Part shown: positions 1-10,809 of the stretch, piece by piece | How the letters are laid out: each line of letters opens with the position of its first letter | How positions within the stretch are numbered: the first letter of the stretch is position 1 | DNA from: Cercospora beticola | Lineage: Eukaryota > Ascomycota > Dothideomycetes > Mycosphaerellales > Mycosphaerellaceae | NCBI RefSeq assembly: GCF_033473495.1 | Contig: NC_088942.1 | Location: forward strand, 930,001 to 994,000 | DNA length: 64,000 nucleotides | Reading direction: 5' to 3' | Translations under genes and position numbers: made by a program | Notes under the pieces: generated by a model | Database searches by the model: none | What the model was told of the DNA's origin: nothing | What the model saw: the letters and a program-made list of their open reading frames with translations, nothing else

Positions 1-510
1 CTTTCGCTTGCTTCTCGTTTGGATTCGATCGTGCGTAGCATTATTTTGGTGACAGTTGAACTAATGCCGTATCCGTACGAGGCCACGTAGGTCTGTACGA
101 CGTGTGGACAAGAGTGAGGGCTTCCTTGCGGCGATCCTTCTCTACAGCTGTTGCTGCAGGCTGAGCTGGGCAGTGCAGCTTTCCCGCGGAGCACTTGGGA
201 GGCTGGGATCTTGGTGCCTGGCATGAAGTTGCTCTCCAACTTGACACCTCATCTTTTGACCAGCTCTGTTGTTTCGATCTGTCGCCTCCTCAGCCTGTCT
301 TGAACAGAAGGACAAAGGAGGGCGGTGCCACACCAGAGCGGCAACGACGCGACCGCACGACCCCTTCTCTCTGGAGCTAGCGCCAAGGATTACGACAGCA
401 GGCCCCGCAACTTCGGAGACGGTGGACATTGCACCAACAAACGCTCTCCTCCCGCAGATCGTCACGGCATTCGAGAGCGCGGACGACGGGGCCTTCAGAA
501 CGAATGCACA
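1..510. other. gene-free 5' flank of the EMP70 gene
   Basis: No family-like open frame was seen on either strand. The short open frames here overlap one another and have no recognisable content. The stretch probably holds the promoter and 5' UTR of the gene that starts at 511. Confidence 0.5.
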
Positions 511-2575
511 ATGCGGCTCGATGAGCTGCCAGCGACGCTGCTGGTCCTGCTGTCAGCACCCATAGCTCACGCCTTCTATTTACCAGGTAAACGTGGTCGC
601 TTTGCGCCGTATTGGGAACCACGAGCTCACCAACCACAACTACAGGCATAACACCGACCAACTACAAACATGGCGACCAAGTCCCACTCACCGTAAACCA
701 CCTCTCGCCCTCCCAATCGCAACGCGACAACTCCGTCAAATCGGCCTTCTCCTACGACTACTACCACCCCAACTTCCACTTCTGCCAGCCAAAAGATGGA
801 CCACAACATATCTCCGAATCGCTGGGAAGCATCCTCTTTGGCGACAGGATCCTCACTTCGCCTTTCAAACTGCGCATGGAAGTAGAAGAGACGTGTCAAG
901 CCGTCTGCGACGAAGTCGAATTCGACCACCAAGATGCCAAATTCGTGAATCGCAGAATTCAGCAAGATTATATCGTGAACTGGCTGATCGACGGCTTACC
1001 GGCTGCGCAAGCATACCGAGATCCCAATACGGATTCGGAATTCTATCAGCCGGGTTTTGTGCTGGGAGATGTGGTAGAAGGGAAACCGCAGTTGAATAAT
1101 CATTATGATATCTATATCGATTATCATGCTGTAAGAAAGAACGAATACAGAGTTGTGGGGATTCTAGTTGAACCTTCTTCGCGGAAGGGATCGAGGAGGA
1201 TTGGCAAGGGAGAGGATATGAAAGCAGATTGCGATCCGAGTAAAGGAGCGGTTGTGCTTTCGGATAAGGAAGGCGCGAAGACGAAGGTTACCTGGACGTA
1301 CAGCGTGCATTGGAGGGCTTCGACGACTTCGTTTGCGACGCGATGGGACAAGTATTTGCATGTTTTTGATCCGAAGATCCATTGGTTTTCGTTGATCAAT
1401 AGTGCGGTTATTGTCTTCTTTTTGACTGGCATGGTCAGCACTATTCTCGCCAGGACGTTGAAGAAGGATATTCAGCGGTACAACAGACTGGATCAGATCA
1501 ATCTGGACGATCTGAACGATAATGGTGTGGATGATGGGGATATGCACGACGATAGTGGCTGGAAATTGGTCCATGGAGATGTGTTTCGCCCGCCGAAGCA
1601 CGCGCTTGCGTTGTCTGTTCTGGTTGGAAATGGAGCGCAGCTGTTCATGATGGCTGGCTTTACGATCGTGTTCGCGGTCGTTGGATTCCTCTCGCCGAGC
1701 AACCGCGGTAGTCTTGCGACCATGATGATCCTGCTCTACACAATCTTTGGCTGCGTGGGAGGCTATGCTGGCGCAAGAGTCTACAAGTCCTTTGGCGGCG
1801 ACAAGTGGAAGCAGCTGTTCGTGCTCATACCTTCGGCTGTTCCGATCGTGGTGTTCGGCATCTTCTTCCTGCTCAACCTCTTCGTCTGGGCAAGGCAATC
1901 CTCTGGAGCGGTGCCATTCACAACCATGCTCGTTATTGTCGGCATCTGGTTTGTGATCTCTGTCCCACTGTCGGTAGTGGGCTCGTGGTTCGGATTCCGT
2001 CAACCTATGGCCGACGCACCTGTCCGCACGAACCAGATCCCGCGACAAATCCCACCCAGCAAAGGATACATGAGACTGGTGCCGAGCATGTTCCTGGTCG
2101 GAGTACTTCCTTTCGGCGCCATCTTCGTCGAATTGTACTTCATCATGAACTCGCTCTGGAGCAATCGGGTCTACTACATGTTCGGATTCCTTTTCCTGAG
2201 CTTCGGATTACTGATTGTGACATCTTCCGCTGTCACAATCCTCATGATATATTTCTTGCTCTGTGCGGAAAACTATCACTGGCAATGGAGGGCTTTTGCT
2301 AGCAGTGGAGCTAGCGCGGGATACGTCTTTGCGTACAGCTTGCTGTATTGGGCGAGAATGTTGAGCTTCAGCAGTTTTACGGGGAGTCTGCTGTATCTGG
2401 GCTACTCGTTTGTGCTGAGCTTTCTGTGGTTTTTGCTGAGTGGTAAGTTCTTGGATGTTTTTACGACTTTGACTGTGACGCTTATGCTGACTTTCACCTT
2501 TCTGCAGGCTCCATCGGCTTCTTTGCATGCTGGGTGTTTGTGCATCGCATCTACGCGTCACTCAAGATCGATTAA
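511..2575 (+). CDS. transmembrane 9 superfamily protein (EMP70/TM9SF, nonaspanin)
   Basis: Three exons: 511-586, 646-2442, 2508-2575 (introns of 59 and 65 nt), giving 646 residues. Exon 1 encodes a signal peptide ending in a run like LLSAPIAHAFYLPG; the FYLPG motif opens the mature lumenal domain in this family and is split by intron 1, which fixes the start. A lumenal domain of about 250 residues is followed by nine predicted membrane spans. The last exon restores the family C-terminus ending in SLKID; a C-terminal KxD is the COPI-retrieval type motif known in TM9SF proteins. Family members act in the Golgi/endosome in sorting of membrane proteins. Reading past the second donor would replace the last span with an unrelated tail, which supports splicing. 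Length is normal for the family. No oddities seen. Confidence 0.93.
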
Positions 2576-3234
2576 GCAGTACCTCTACAGAATGCAGTTG
2601 TAGATGTATGACTGTAGAATCAACATGTATCACAAGTCCACAAAGAGGTGTTCTCCATGGCGTACGTATTTCATTTTATGGCGTGACGTGAGGAAACTCA
2701 GATATACTTTCTACGATCGCCAGATTGCGGCTGATGGACGTATTGCGGCTCAAAGGAGCCGCTAGAGCTACGATCAGCTGCGATGTGGAAGACAGAGAGC
2801 TGGGTACGGCGTGGTCACGTGCAGTTTGCCGAGAAAGACGCAATTCCTGGAGCGCGAGGCGGACGAGAGGGGCATTTCCAGTGCTTCGTGCTTGCGTGCC
2901 CCACTGACATCACCAATGCGCCATCGACCATAAACAATCCATCTCGCACTTCGATGACAACTTGATACTGCTTTTCAACACTTGCGACGAAGAACTTTGG
3001 TAAGTCGTTCTCTTCTTTCGTCTTCAGAAAACGTCGACGGCGAGCAGTGCTATCGGCATTACGAGTTCTGTGCACTTCGGCAGAAACATGTCGCTTCGGG
3101 TTGTCAGAACCATTCGGACGACTTCCTCACTGCCACTGCGACCTTCAGTTGTTCTTCGCTCGAAACAGTCTTTTGGACTAACGACGCACCTTCCTAGAAC
3201 TCATCAGAAACACTTCCACCAAATACCTCCCATC
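2576..3234. other. intergenic region and long leader of the BLI-3 gene
   Basis: No separate gene was recognised. The last part (3070-3234) is an in-frame open extension of the downstream gene, with a basic, acid-free translation (see findings). Confidence 0.4.
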
Positions 3235-3968
3235 ATGTCGTTCAGCAACACCAACACGGGCTCCCAGGATGCCGATCCATACACTTCCAAGAACCAGCAG
3301 GAGCCTTCGCTGCAAGAGAAGGTGGAGGATTTGAAGACGTTCATTGATAAGAACAAGTTCTGCTTGCTCACTACCAAGAACACCGAGGGACTCCTCGTGA
3401 GCAGGGCTATGGCTCTCGCTGCTAAGGTGCGTTCAGTTTCTCTCGTCCAATTCGCTGCACCACGAACAGCAGAAACTGACCCACACAAACAGGAAGGCAA
3501 CGGCATCGACCTCATCTTCCACACCAACACCGAATCCGGCAAAACCGACGACCTCGACGCCAACGCTCAAATCAACGTCGGATTCCTCAACAACTCGGGC
3601 GAATGGGCCTCCTTCTCCGGCCCCGCAACCGTCGAAACCGACCGCGCCAAAGTCCGAGAGTACTACTCCCCCGCCCTCAAGGCTTGGCTCGGAGACCTCG
3701 GTGATGGAAAACATGATGGTGGACCGGAAGATCCGAGAATCGGGTTGATTAAGATTAAGACGAGTACGGTGACTTATGCGACGAGTGCGAAGAATTTTGT
3801 GACGAGCACGATTGAGGTTGTGAAGGGTGCTGTTACGGGGGAGACGCCGAGTGTTAATAAGTTGAGGCATTTGAGTGAGCAGGAGGTGCAGCAGTGTGAG
3901 TATTTGTCCTTGTGCTTTGGTTGTGTGACGACCTGCTAATGATTGTGATAGGGCGCTCTTCTTCTTAA
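3235..3968 (+). CDS. bli-3: BLI-3-like FMN-binding split-barrel (pyridoxamine 5'-phosphate oxidase-like) protein
   Basis: Exons 3235-3426, 3493-3895 and 3952-3968 (introns 66 and 56 nt) give 203 residues, the usual length of the fungal BLI-3/general-stress-protein family. Recognisable segments are an N-terminal helix before FCLLTTKN, a conserved LVSRAMA strand, DLIFHTNTESGKTDDL, NVGFLNNSGEWASFSG and the helix region KVREYYSPALKAWLGDLGDG. These match FMN-binding split barrels of the pyridoxamine-phosphate-oxidase superfamily. The Neurospora homologue is blue-light induced (established knowledge); the substrate is not known. Intron 1 is 66 nt with no in-frame stop, so retention would insert 22 residues. 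The start was placed at the family-like MSFSN; an upstream in-frame ATG at 3070 would add 55 residues. The final exon adds only a few codons and is the least certain part. Confidence 0.88.
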
Positions 3969-4322
3969 GTGCGTAATGCATTACCGGAAAACAGTTCTAC
4001 AGAGGGATGGTATGAGGCTCGGCAATGCTACCAGTTGTAGCTGTGGCTTAGAGATACTGGGAAGATAGAATGACGAATGGAATGAGACCATGGCATTCAG
4101 TTGCTTCTTTCTTCGGAAGTTCCATCTGCGCGGAGTGTGTGTGTTGTATGAGACTCCTTTACCAAGATTGTTACAATGGTATTTAAGACTGTCGTGAGGT
4201 CGTGGGAGCTCATGGGTGATGGAGCAGGGCTCCCTGGCTAGCTGCTGAGTCTAGAGGCTGGTGCTTGCCAGTTCGGACACATGCCAGGGAGACGAACAGC
4301 GTGATCAATTGAGCTCGTTACT
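3969..4322. other. gene-free spacer left of the MITE
   Basis: 3' flank of the BLI-3 gene. No coding potential was seen. It ends with the left target-site copy TCGTTACT (4315-4322). Confidence 0.5.
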
Positions 4323-4704
4323 TAGGGATGTGGGTATACCGTAACCGTATATTTAAGATTCGGGCGGTATATACAGTATACTGAATTTTATATACCAATG
4401 TATATACCTCCCTTAGTAAGCGCCGAGAAGACCGCATATCGTCTATCGTCTAACTACGCTCTACGCAAAGCAAGATACCGTAGAAGGGCAGAAGATAGCG
4501 TAGAAATCCTGAGACAAGCTTGAAATATAACGCGACAAGGCACTCTCGAGCTCGTTTCGTCGTGTCCTCGTCGATAGCAGCTTGCTGCCGCTGCGTTAAT
4601 TGCGTACATATCGTATATATACAAGGGCGACCTCCGAGATGGAGCGTATATACGGTATATATACTGTATATACTACATATTCCGAGCTGCCACTAACATC
4701 CCTA
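4323..4704. mobile_element. hAT-like MITE, 382 bp, with 8-bp target duplication
   Basis: The segment begins TAGGGATGT (4323-4331) and ends with its exact complement ACATCCCTA (4696-4704). It is flanked on both sides by the identical 8-mer TCGTTACT (4315-4322 and 4705-4712). An 8-bp target duplication and short terminal inverted repeats beginning TAGGG are typical of the hAT superfamily. The inner arms carry AT-rich GTATATAC/GTATAC runs on both sides (4370-4410 and 4615-4675) that could extend the imperfect inverted structure. There is no transposase frame, so it would be non-autonomous. The element is not visibly RIP-mutated, unlike the right half of the window. Confidence 0.8.
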
Positions 4705-5005
4705 TCGTTACTGTAGTCCACAGTCCTTCCTGCGAGGAAAAGGAACGACACTGCATATCGTCGTGTGCTTTGAACAGGACGACACGCTTTGCTGCTGAGT
4801 ATCAACTGGACGTCAAACATTGATGGCCGATTTGATCAAGCTCGTTGCACAAATGGCGGGGCCATGTCTTGGCGCTCTTTAGGCAGCGGACGCGTTCACG
4901 CGTTTACGCGACTTACTGACTCCGCCGTGTTTGCCATCTCGACTGCATCTTTCTTGCACGCTGTCACCACCTCCCTTGCACGCTCACATAACAGCAATCG
5001 ACAAC
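4705..5005. promoter_or_regulatory. probable RPA1 promoter and 5' UTR
   Basis: About 300 bp between the MITE and the RPA1 start codon, containing the right target-site copy at 4705-4712. It contains ACGCGTT at 4889 and ACGCGTTTACGCG at 4898-4910; ACGCGT is the MCB element that in yeasts drives S-phase expression of replication genes (established knowledge). Use here is an inference. Confidence 0.4.
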
Positions 5006-6921
5006 ATGGGCGACGTTTTCACGGCCATCTCGCATGGCGCGCTCAAACGCATCACCGACGGCGAAATTGTCGAGAACCCTGTCCTGCAGTGCGTTCAGAT
5101 CAAACCCATGGCGCAAGGCGCCGGTGGGCAGGACAGATGGAGAGTTGTGTTCAACGACACGATCAACTTCATCCAGGGCATGATGTCTATGCAGTCCAAC
5201 CACCTCATCACCGAAGGCACACTCAAGAAGGGAATGGTCTGCAGACTGAAGCAGTTCCAGGCGAACTTTGTCAAGGATAAGCACATCTTGATCATTATTG
5301 ATCTTGATGTATTGGAAGAGTATGGTGAGCCCGACAAGCTGGGACAACCTGTGGCGATTGAGCCCAAGGCGCAGCAAGAGGACGTCAAGCCACAGCCTGG
5401 AAACATTGCGGGCAACAACTTCTACGGCCAGCAGAAGCCTCAACAGCAACCACAGCAGCAACAGCAGCAGCGCTCATTGCCTTCACGAACCAATGGCGCC
5501 TCGAACAACGGTCCTCACGGCAACATCACACCCATCGAAGCGATTTCGCCATACACGCACAAGTGGACGATCAAGGCACGTGTCACGCACAAGGGAGATA
5601 TCAAGACGTGGCACAATAAGAATGGAGAAGGCAAGCTTTTCAGTGCCAATTTCTTGGATGAGTCTGGCGAGATTCGAGCTACGATGTTCAACGATGCAGT
5701 GGACCAATGGCACGACGTGTTGCAAGAAGGCAATGTCTACTACATCTCTAGCCCTTGCCGAGTGCAGCTGGCAAAGAAGCAGTTCTCGAATCTCCCCAAT
5801 GACTACGAGCTGGCATTTGAGCGCGACACGCTCGTTGAGAAGGCCGAGGGAGACGACGGAGTGCCGCAAGTGCGTTATAACTTTACCACCATCGAGGCAC
5901 TCCAAAGCGTTGAGAAAGACTCCACAATCGATGTGATTGGTGTCTTGTCAGAAGTTGGCGAGGTCAACGAGATAGTGTCTAAGACCACATCGAAGCCTTA
6001 CAGCAAGCGCGAGCTGACACTGGTCGACGACACTGGCTACAACGTTCGACTCACCATCTGGGGCAAGACTGCAGAATCATTCGAAGCACAACCAGAGTCC
6101 GTCGTCGCATTCAAAGGCGTCAAGGTGAGCGACTTTGGAGGCAGATCGCTGTCGCTCCTGTCCAGTGGCAGCATGAATGTCAATCCAGACATCGACGAAG
6201 CCTTCAAGTTGAAGGGATGGTACAGCGCCAGTGGCCACAATGAGACCTTTGCCTCTCACGCCAACACCATGTCTACAGTGGGTGCCACTGGTGGTGCCAA
6301 GAACGACACAAAGACCATCGCACAAGTTCGCGATGAGAACCTGGGTATGACTGATGATACTGACTGGTTCAGCATCAAAGCTACCATCATCTACATCAAG
6401 CAAGACAGCTTCGCATATCCAGCTTGTCAGACTACAGACCCACAGCCTTGCAACAAGAAGGTCATAGAGGTTGAAGAAGGCAATTGGCGCTGTGAGAAGT
6501 GCGACAAGAGCTGGCCTGCGCCGAAGTACAGATACATCATGTCGGTGAATGTCAGCGATCACACTGGCCAGATCTGGTTGAGCTGTTTCGATGAAGTTGG
6601 CCAACAGGTTCTGGGCATGCCAGCTAATGACCTCATGGCGATGAAGGAAGAAGGAGATGACAAGCGTGTTAGCGACGCCTTTGCAGACGCAAACTGCAAG
6701 TCTTTCATCTTCCGTTGCAAGGCCAAGATGGATACCTTCCAGGATCAGCAGAGGTATCGTTCTCTTTCCCTTGGCACTCCCATAGTCTGTGGCTAACTCG
6801 TTCGATCAGAGTCCGATACCAGGTCCAATACGCACGAACGATCGACTATGCTCAGGAAGCGAAGAAGTTGGCAGACATCATCAAGCAGTACAACATTGCA
6901 TCGGACAGCTTGTTTGTGTAG
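5006..6921 (+). CDS. RFA1: replication protein A large subunit (RPA70/Rfa1)
   Basis: Two exons, 5006-6753 and 6810-6921 (56-nt intron), encode 619 residues, close to yeast Rfa1 (621). Order of domains: N-terminal OB fold (about 1-120), a flexible linker with a glutamine run (about 140-165), DNA-binding domain A starting near 183 (YTHKWTIKARVTHKGDIKTW), domain B (about 300-420) and domain C. Domain C contains the C4 zinc ribbon: Cys474, Cys482, Cys496 and Cys499. The intron sits in the last part of domain C; splicing restores RVRYQVQYARTIDYAQEAK and the trimerisation helix. The protein binds single-stranded DNA in the nucleus during replication, repair and checkpoint signalling. Start chosen at MGDVF, where the family begins; 25 upstream in-frame codons are less likely. 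Confidence 0.96.
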
Positions 6922-7329
6922 GTTGTAGAGCGAGAAGTACGTGTTGGCGTTTCGCAAGAGCAGATGGTTGTAAACGAGAACGAAACTTGCATGATCCTGT
7001 AGGCCAAGCGATTGCATGGCATGTAGCTGTGCGGCGTGCATACAGACAGCGCTAACGATGGACAAACTTTCTTTCAGCTGGGCGCATAGCATACATACCT
7101 CACCTCACTTCACCTTCCACATGATGCTTCGCTCATACTGCTGACTTGCTATAGTCTCAAATATTATCTTCGGACGAGAGAACAAATTGCGGATGTGACT
7201 TTCGACAATACAGCAACCCATCGAAACCATTGTGATGAAGATCACCTGAGCAAGCCACAAGAATTCAAACAGGCAGCAACTGTCCCACTGCTATGGGCGG
7301 TTGCATCGATTTTGTATACGTTCAGGTCG
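6922..7329. other. gene-free stretch after RPA1
   Basis: 3' flank of RPA1. Open frames here show no family signature. Its right part merges into the first decayed DUF7730-type 5' copy. Confidence 0.4.
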
Positions 7330-8010
7330 GGTTTTTTCGCCTGTCTTTCCTGCATCTGTTGCCGCATTGTGAAATTCGAGCCCGTTAGCGGCGATTCACT
7401 CTACAGTCTTAATCCTAAGCTCAAACTCAAGCGCTGGCGCAAATCACAGACGGAGAGTCAAGCGAGCAGGAACTAAGCTGGACAGAAGGCTTTTATCTTC
7501 CCTCAAGGATATGGGCAAACGTGCCAACGACTTTTGGGAGTGCGCCGCTTTGATTTCCTGTGTGCCATTTATCTGCTGCGGCTGTGTCGAATTCGATGGC
7601 CTTGACAAACAGGCTTACAGTCTCAATCCTAGGCTTAAGTGGAAGCGCGAGCGGAACCGTAAGCCAAAGACGGGTACGAAGGCGGGTGCGACGAAGGCGG
7701 GTGTGAAGTAGCTGTCGAATTCCAGGACGATTCGGCACATATTTGAGTCCCAGGAGCTCAGGAACGAGTTCAGTGAACCACAACAGTTGCTGAGCAGACG
7801 ACGATTCCCTACCGGCATGCACAGACGTGCTGAAGGAATTCTCGAAGAAGTTGTCCTGCACACCTGTCTTCCATTTATCTGCTTCCGCTGTATCGATTGA
7901 AACTTTCTCTGCAGGTAGACTTACAGTCTGGATCCCAAGCTCAAGTTTAAGCGCAAGCGCAAGTCGAAGAAAAGGAAAGAAGCAGACAAGCAGGAAACAC
8001 GAATTGGTCT
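7330..8010 (+). repeat. three degenerate tandem copies of a DUF7730-gene 5' segment
   Basis: Three successive segments resemble one another and the start of the functional gene at 8127. Each has a short Cys-rich hydrophobic run followed by a conserved stretch that starts TACAGTC and encodes YSLNPKLKLKRWRK, YSLNPRLKWKRERN or YSLDPKLKFKRKRK. The TACAGTC anchors are at 7402, 7616 and 7922 (spacing 214 and 306 bp). The middle copy is still open with its own ATG (7511-7711); the third has in-frame stops. This looks like local tandem duplication and decay upstream of a living paralogue. Confidence 0.6.
7511..7711 (+). pseudogene. short open remnant of a DUF7730-type 5' exon (66 codons)
   Basis: The 66-residue frame starts MGKRANDFWE, continues with a Cys-rich hydrophobic run (SCVPFICCGC) and a basic tail (LKWKRERNRKPK), then stops. 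It resembles only the N-terminus of the DUF7730 protein encoded at 8127-9222 and lacks the LPxEIRxxIWE core. It is either a truncated duplicate or a small basic, possibly membrane-tethered, peptide. I favour a remnant because decayed relatives lie on both sides. Confidence 0.4.
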
Positions 8011-8126
8011 CGAGGACGAAATAGCACCTGTCCCGCTCCACAGTGCGTGAGAGCAATTCAGCAGTCCAGTTGTGCAACCTGCTCGAGTTCACAGCGTTCA
8101 AGAGCAAATCGGAAGTCAAGGAAGTC

Positions 8127-9222
8127 ATGCGCGAACGACTTCGCGACGCTGGGCGCGAAGCCGGCAGGGCTATCTGCAGTTTGGCGGGTCTGGTCCTTTA
8201 CATCTGCTGCTGTTGCCGTTCGGAATTCGCGAACCTGGGACGTCGTAGCTGTGTGGTAAAACTCAAGGATTATCCAGATGTTCCGGAACCTCCTCTGCGT
8301 CCGCTCCCAGCAACACGCCCTGGTACACCTAGCTCGAATCCGAATTTGCAAACGCAGTGTTTACTCCTTACGCGCCTGCCGGTCGAGATTCGGCTGTTGA
8401 TATGGGAAATTGTTCTGGGTCCGAGGTTCGAGGATGATTGTCTCCATTTGGATATTCGAGATGGGATTTTGTGGTATCGACAGTGTTGGGAGACAAAGCC
8501 GGAAAGGTTGAAGGATGAAGCGAAATCTTGGTATCATGTCTGTTGGAGTAGTGCGCTGTGGTACCGCTACGAGGGGAGAAAGGACGATGGGTTTATGGAG
8601 GAGGAGCCGAGGACCGGTCGGGGTTTTCTAACTATTTTGTTGAGTTGCAAGACGATGTGAGTTCTGTTCAAATTGTACCAGCAGGAAGGAAGCAGGCTTG
8701 ATACTGACCGAAAGCAGATATGCGGAGGCAATTGGCATCCTCTATCAGTCCAACAGATTCGACTTTCGGCGAGCAGCAAGTCTCGCTCGCCTGCCGCATA
8801 TCATGCTCCCGCATCGCTTCCAGCAATTGAGAAATTTGAGCTTGCATGTATCGATGAAAGGAGGTATGATCCGGCTTCGACGGCTTACTGCGGAGCAGCA
8901 GTCGTTTTCTCTGGTTCCTACCTATCGGTCTTTCGACGAGAATCAATCAGCATTCTGGCTGGAGGCGTGCGATGTGCTGGCTTCGCTCAAGCAGCTTCAG
9001 AGGCTGCGGATTACAATCTTCACCAATTCCACTTTTCTACCCATGGTCGACGAGGAGTCTGTTGTCGCTGTGTTGGAGCCTTTGAGGGATGTTCATGCGT
9101 CGGTATTCACGGTTCTATGGGTTGAGGCTCTTGAGGAGGGAGCGATGGAGAAACTTCAAGGCTTTCCATTTCCTGTGGCTCACAGGACGACGGAGAGTAT
9201 GTTCGAAGGAGATACCTGGTAA
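8127..9222 (+). CDS. DUF7730 (F-box-like) domain protein, paralogue 1
   Basis: Exons 8127-8656 and 8718-9222 (61-nt intron) give 344 residues. A short hydrophobic, Cys-rich N-terminus (LVLYICCCC) precedes a proline-rich segment and the family core LPVEIRLLIWEIVLG, then HLDIRDGILWYRQC. After the intron come YAEAIGILYQSNRFDFRR and LPHIMLPHRFQQLRNLSL. This order is typical of the large lineage-expanded fungal DUF7730 family, whose molecular role is unknown. The N-terminal helix with IWE resembles F-box entry sequences, hence the frequent F-box-like label. The start at 8127 was chosen because it aligns with the ATG of the duplicated upstream segment; an ATG at 8043 is in frame. Tandem with paralogue 2, 319 bp downstream. 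Confidence 0.82.
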
Positions 9223-9541
9223 CTGCTGTAGAAACTGGCGGTGGCACAGCTGGACCGGGTTAAAGTTTTCCCGACCCCGCCCATTCTTTCCAACTGTAAC
9301 TTAAACTTCGCTCCACTGAAGAGTCTCTGATGCTGTATACATTCCTTCAATGTCTTTGCCATGCGGGCAGGCTACGAAGTGTATTTGAACGGGCACAGGT
9401 CCTGTTCCTAGCGAGGAAGTGGCAGTGTGCATGCGCCTTAGCGCCAACACTGGGCGGCGTCAAGGATCATGGCATGATAGGTTATTGGTCGGCACAGCAA
9501 GTGGCACAGCGAGCCCTATATCCTGAGACGCCTGCCTTCTC

Positions 9542-10591
9542 ATGAACATTGTCGCCAACTCACTGACAATGAAGAACAAGAATGGCCTATCTTCACTCTT
9601 AAGCCATCTGGGCATCAGAAAGAGACCACACATATATGGGCGACCGATTCACATTCCCCTGGATTTGCCCGAACCAGCATTGCGATCACTTCCCTCGCCA
9701 CGACCAGCGAGTCCTAGTCTCGAGGCGGATGGCCAGCAACAATCTCTATTCATCTCTCGTATTCCAGTGGAGATACGGCTCATCATATGGGAATACGCCC
9801 TCAGCCTAGCCGATCCGACCACAGTTCTGCATCTGGATGTACGGGATGGAACACTTCGTTACTGTCCGTGCTTCGAACGGGACCCGGAGAAGCTGTGTTT
9901 TCGTCACATTTGCTGGAGCAGCAGGACTTGGCACCAGAGAAAGGGCGAAGCGGATGAGCATTTTAATCCCGCTGAACTCTGGGGCGCGAGGCGTCTACTC
10001 GGCCCGTTGCTGAGTTGTAAGCTCGTGTGAGTACAGGAAACGCGAACTCGAAGTGCAGAGTATGGCCTAATCAGACGCAGCTACTGTGAGGCAGTCGGCG
10101 CACTTTATAGCTGCAATACCTTTGACTTTCGTCGATCCGCAAGTGTTATTCGACTCCCTCATATCATACTTCCACATCGACTACAACAAATCCGACACAT
10201 AAAAATTGGAACAGCATTTGCATCGCCACTGTGGATTGATTCTTCCCAGATACCAGGGCCACCACTGTCTAGCTACCGCTACCGGACGCCCGACTCTACA
10301 ACTGACTGGCTGGAAGCCTGTCGCATACTTGCTTCCTTAGAGCATCTAACTAGTCTGGAAGTCACCATCGCTATCTGGCCACCGGATCGCAGACAGGGCA
10401 GCCCTGTTCGCGACGAAGAGGTAATTGCGCTGGTCAGGCCGTTGATGGAAGTTCGTGCTGTACATTTCTTGGTCGTGCTGACTACTAGCATCACAGTTGG
10501 CATTAGCAGCGAGTTCACAGATGCGCCGTTCAAAGTGTTACAACGGGAGAGGCGTGGCATTGGTTTTAGTCTACCAGCCTGGGACAGCTAA
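9542..10591 (+). CDS. DUF7730 (F-box-like) domain protein, paralogue 2
   Basis: Exons 9542-10026 and 10081-10591 (54-nt intron) give 331 residues. An alternative start at 9569 gives 322. The core IPVEIRLIIWEYALS and HLDVRDGTLRYCPC match paralogue 1 position by position. The intron lies at the same site, after LLSCK. After it come YCEAVGALYSCNTFDFRRSAS and LPHIILPHRLQQIRHI. Two acceptors six bases apart (after 10074 and after 10080) both keep frame; the second restores colinearity with paralogue 1. Unlike paralogue 1 it lacks the Cys-rich hydrophobic start. Function unknown; the pair is a clear tandem duplication. Confidence 0.8.
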
Positions 10592-10809
10592 TGTACTCTG
10601 ATCTCGCTGAGCAGAGAGCGTTATCAGTGGAAGCAAAGCAACATTTGTCTCAAATAATCAACTATCAAAACTCCGATAGATCCCTCTTCTGGTGCTTTCT
10701 CGGTAAACAGAATCATGGTACATCATTCAATCTGCGCTCGTTGAAAGATGCTCATATGCATCAACGCCGTCTTTGATCATGCCATTTGATTCTTCCCAGC
10801 CACCCGTCC

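Noticed and set aside
1164..2048. 294-codon minus-strand open frame
   Set aside because: Lies wholly inside the EMP70 gene on the other strand and has no family-like content.
3000..3027. Possible 5' UTR intron of the BLI-3 gene (GTAAGT...TTCAG)
   Set aside because: Only 28 nt, too short to be spliced in these fungi.
7493..8128. 211-codon minus-strand open frame
   Set aside because: Antisense to the duplicated basic segments; its internal similarity merely reflects the tandem copies.
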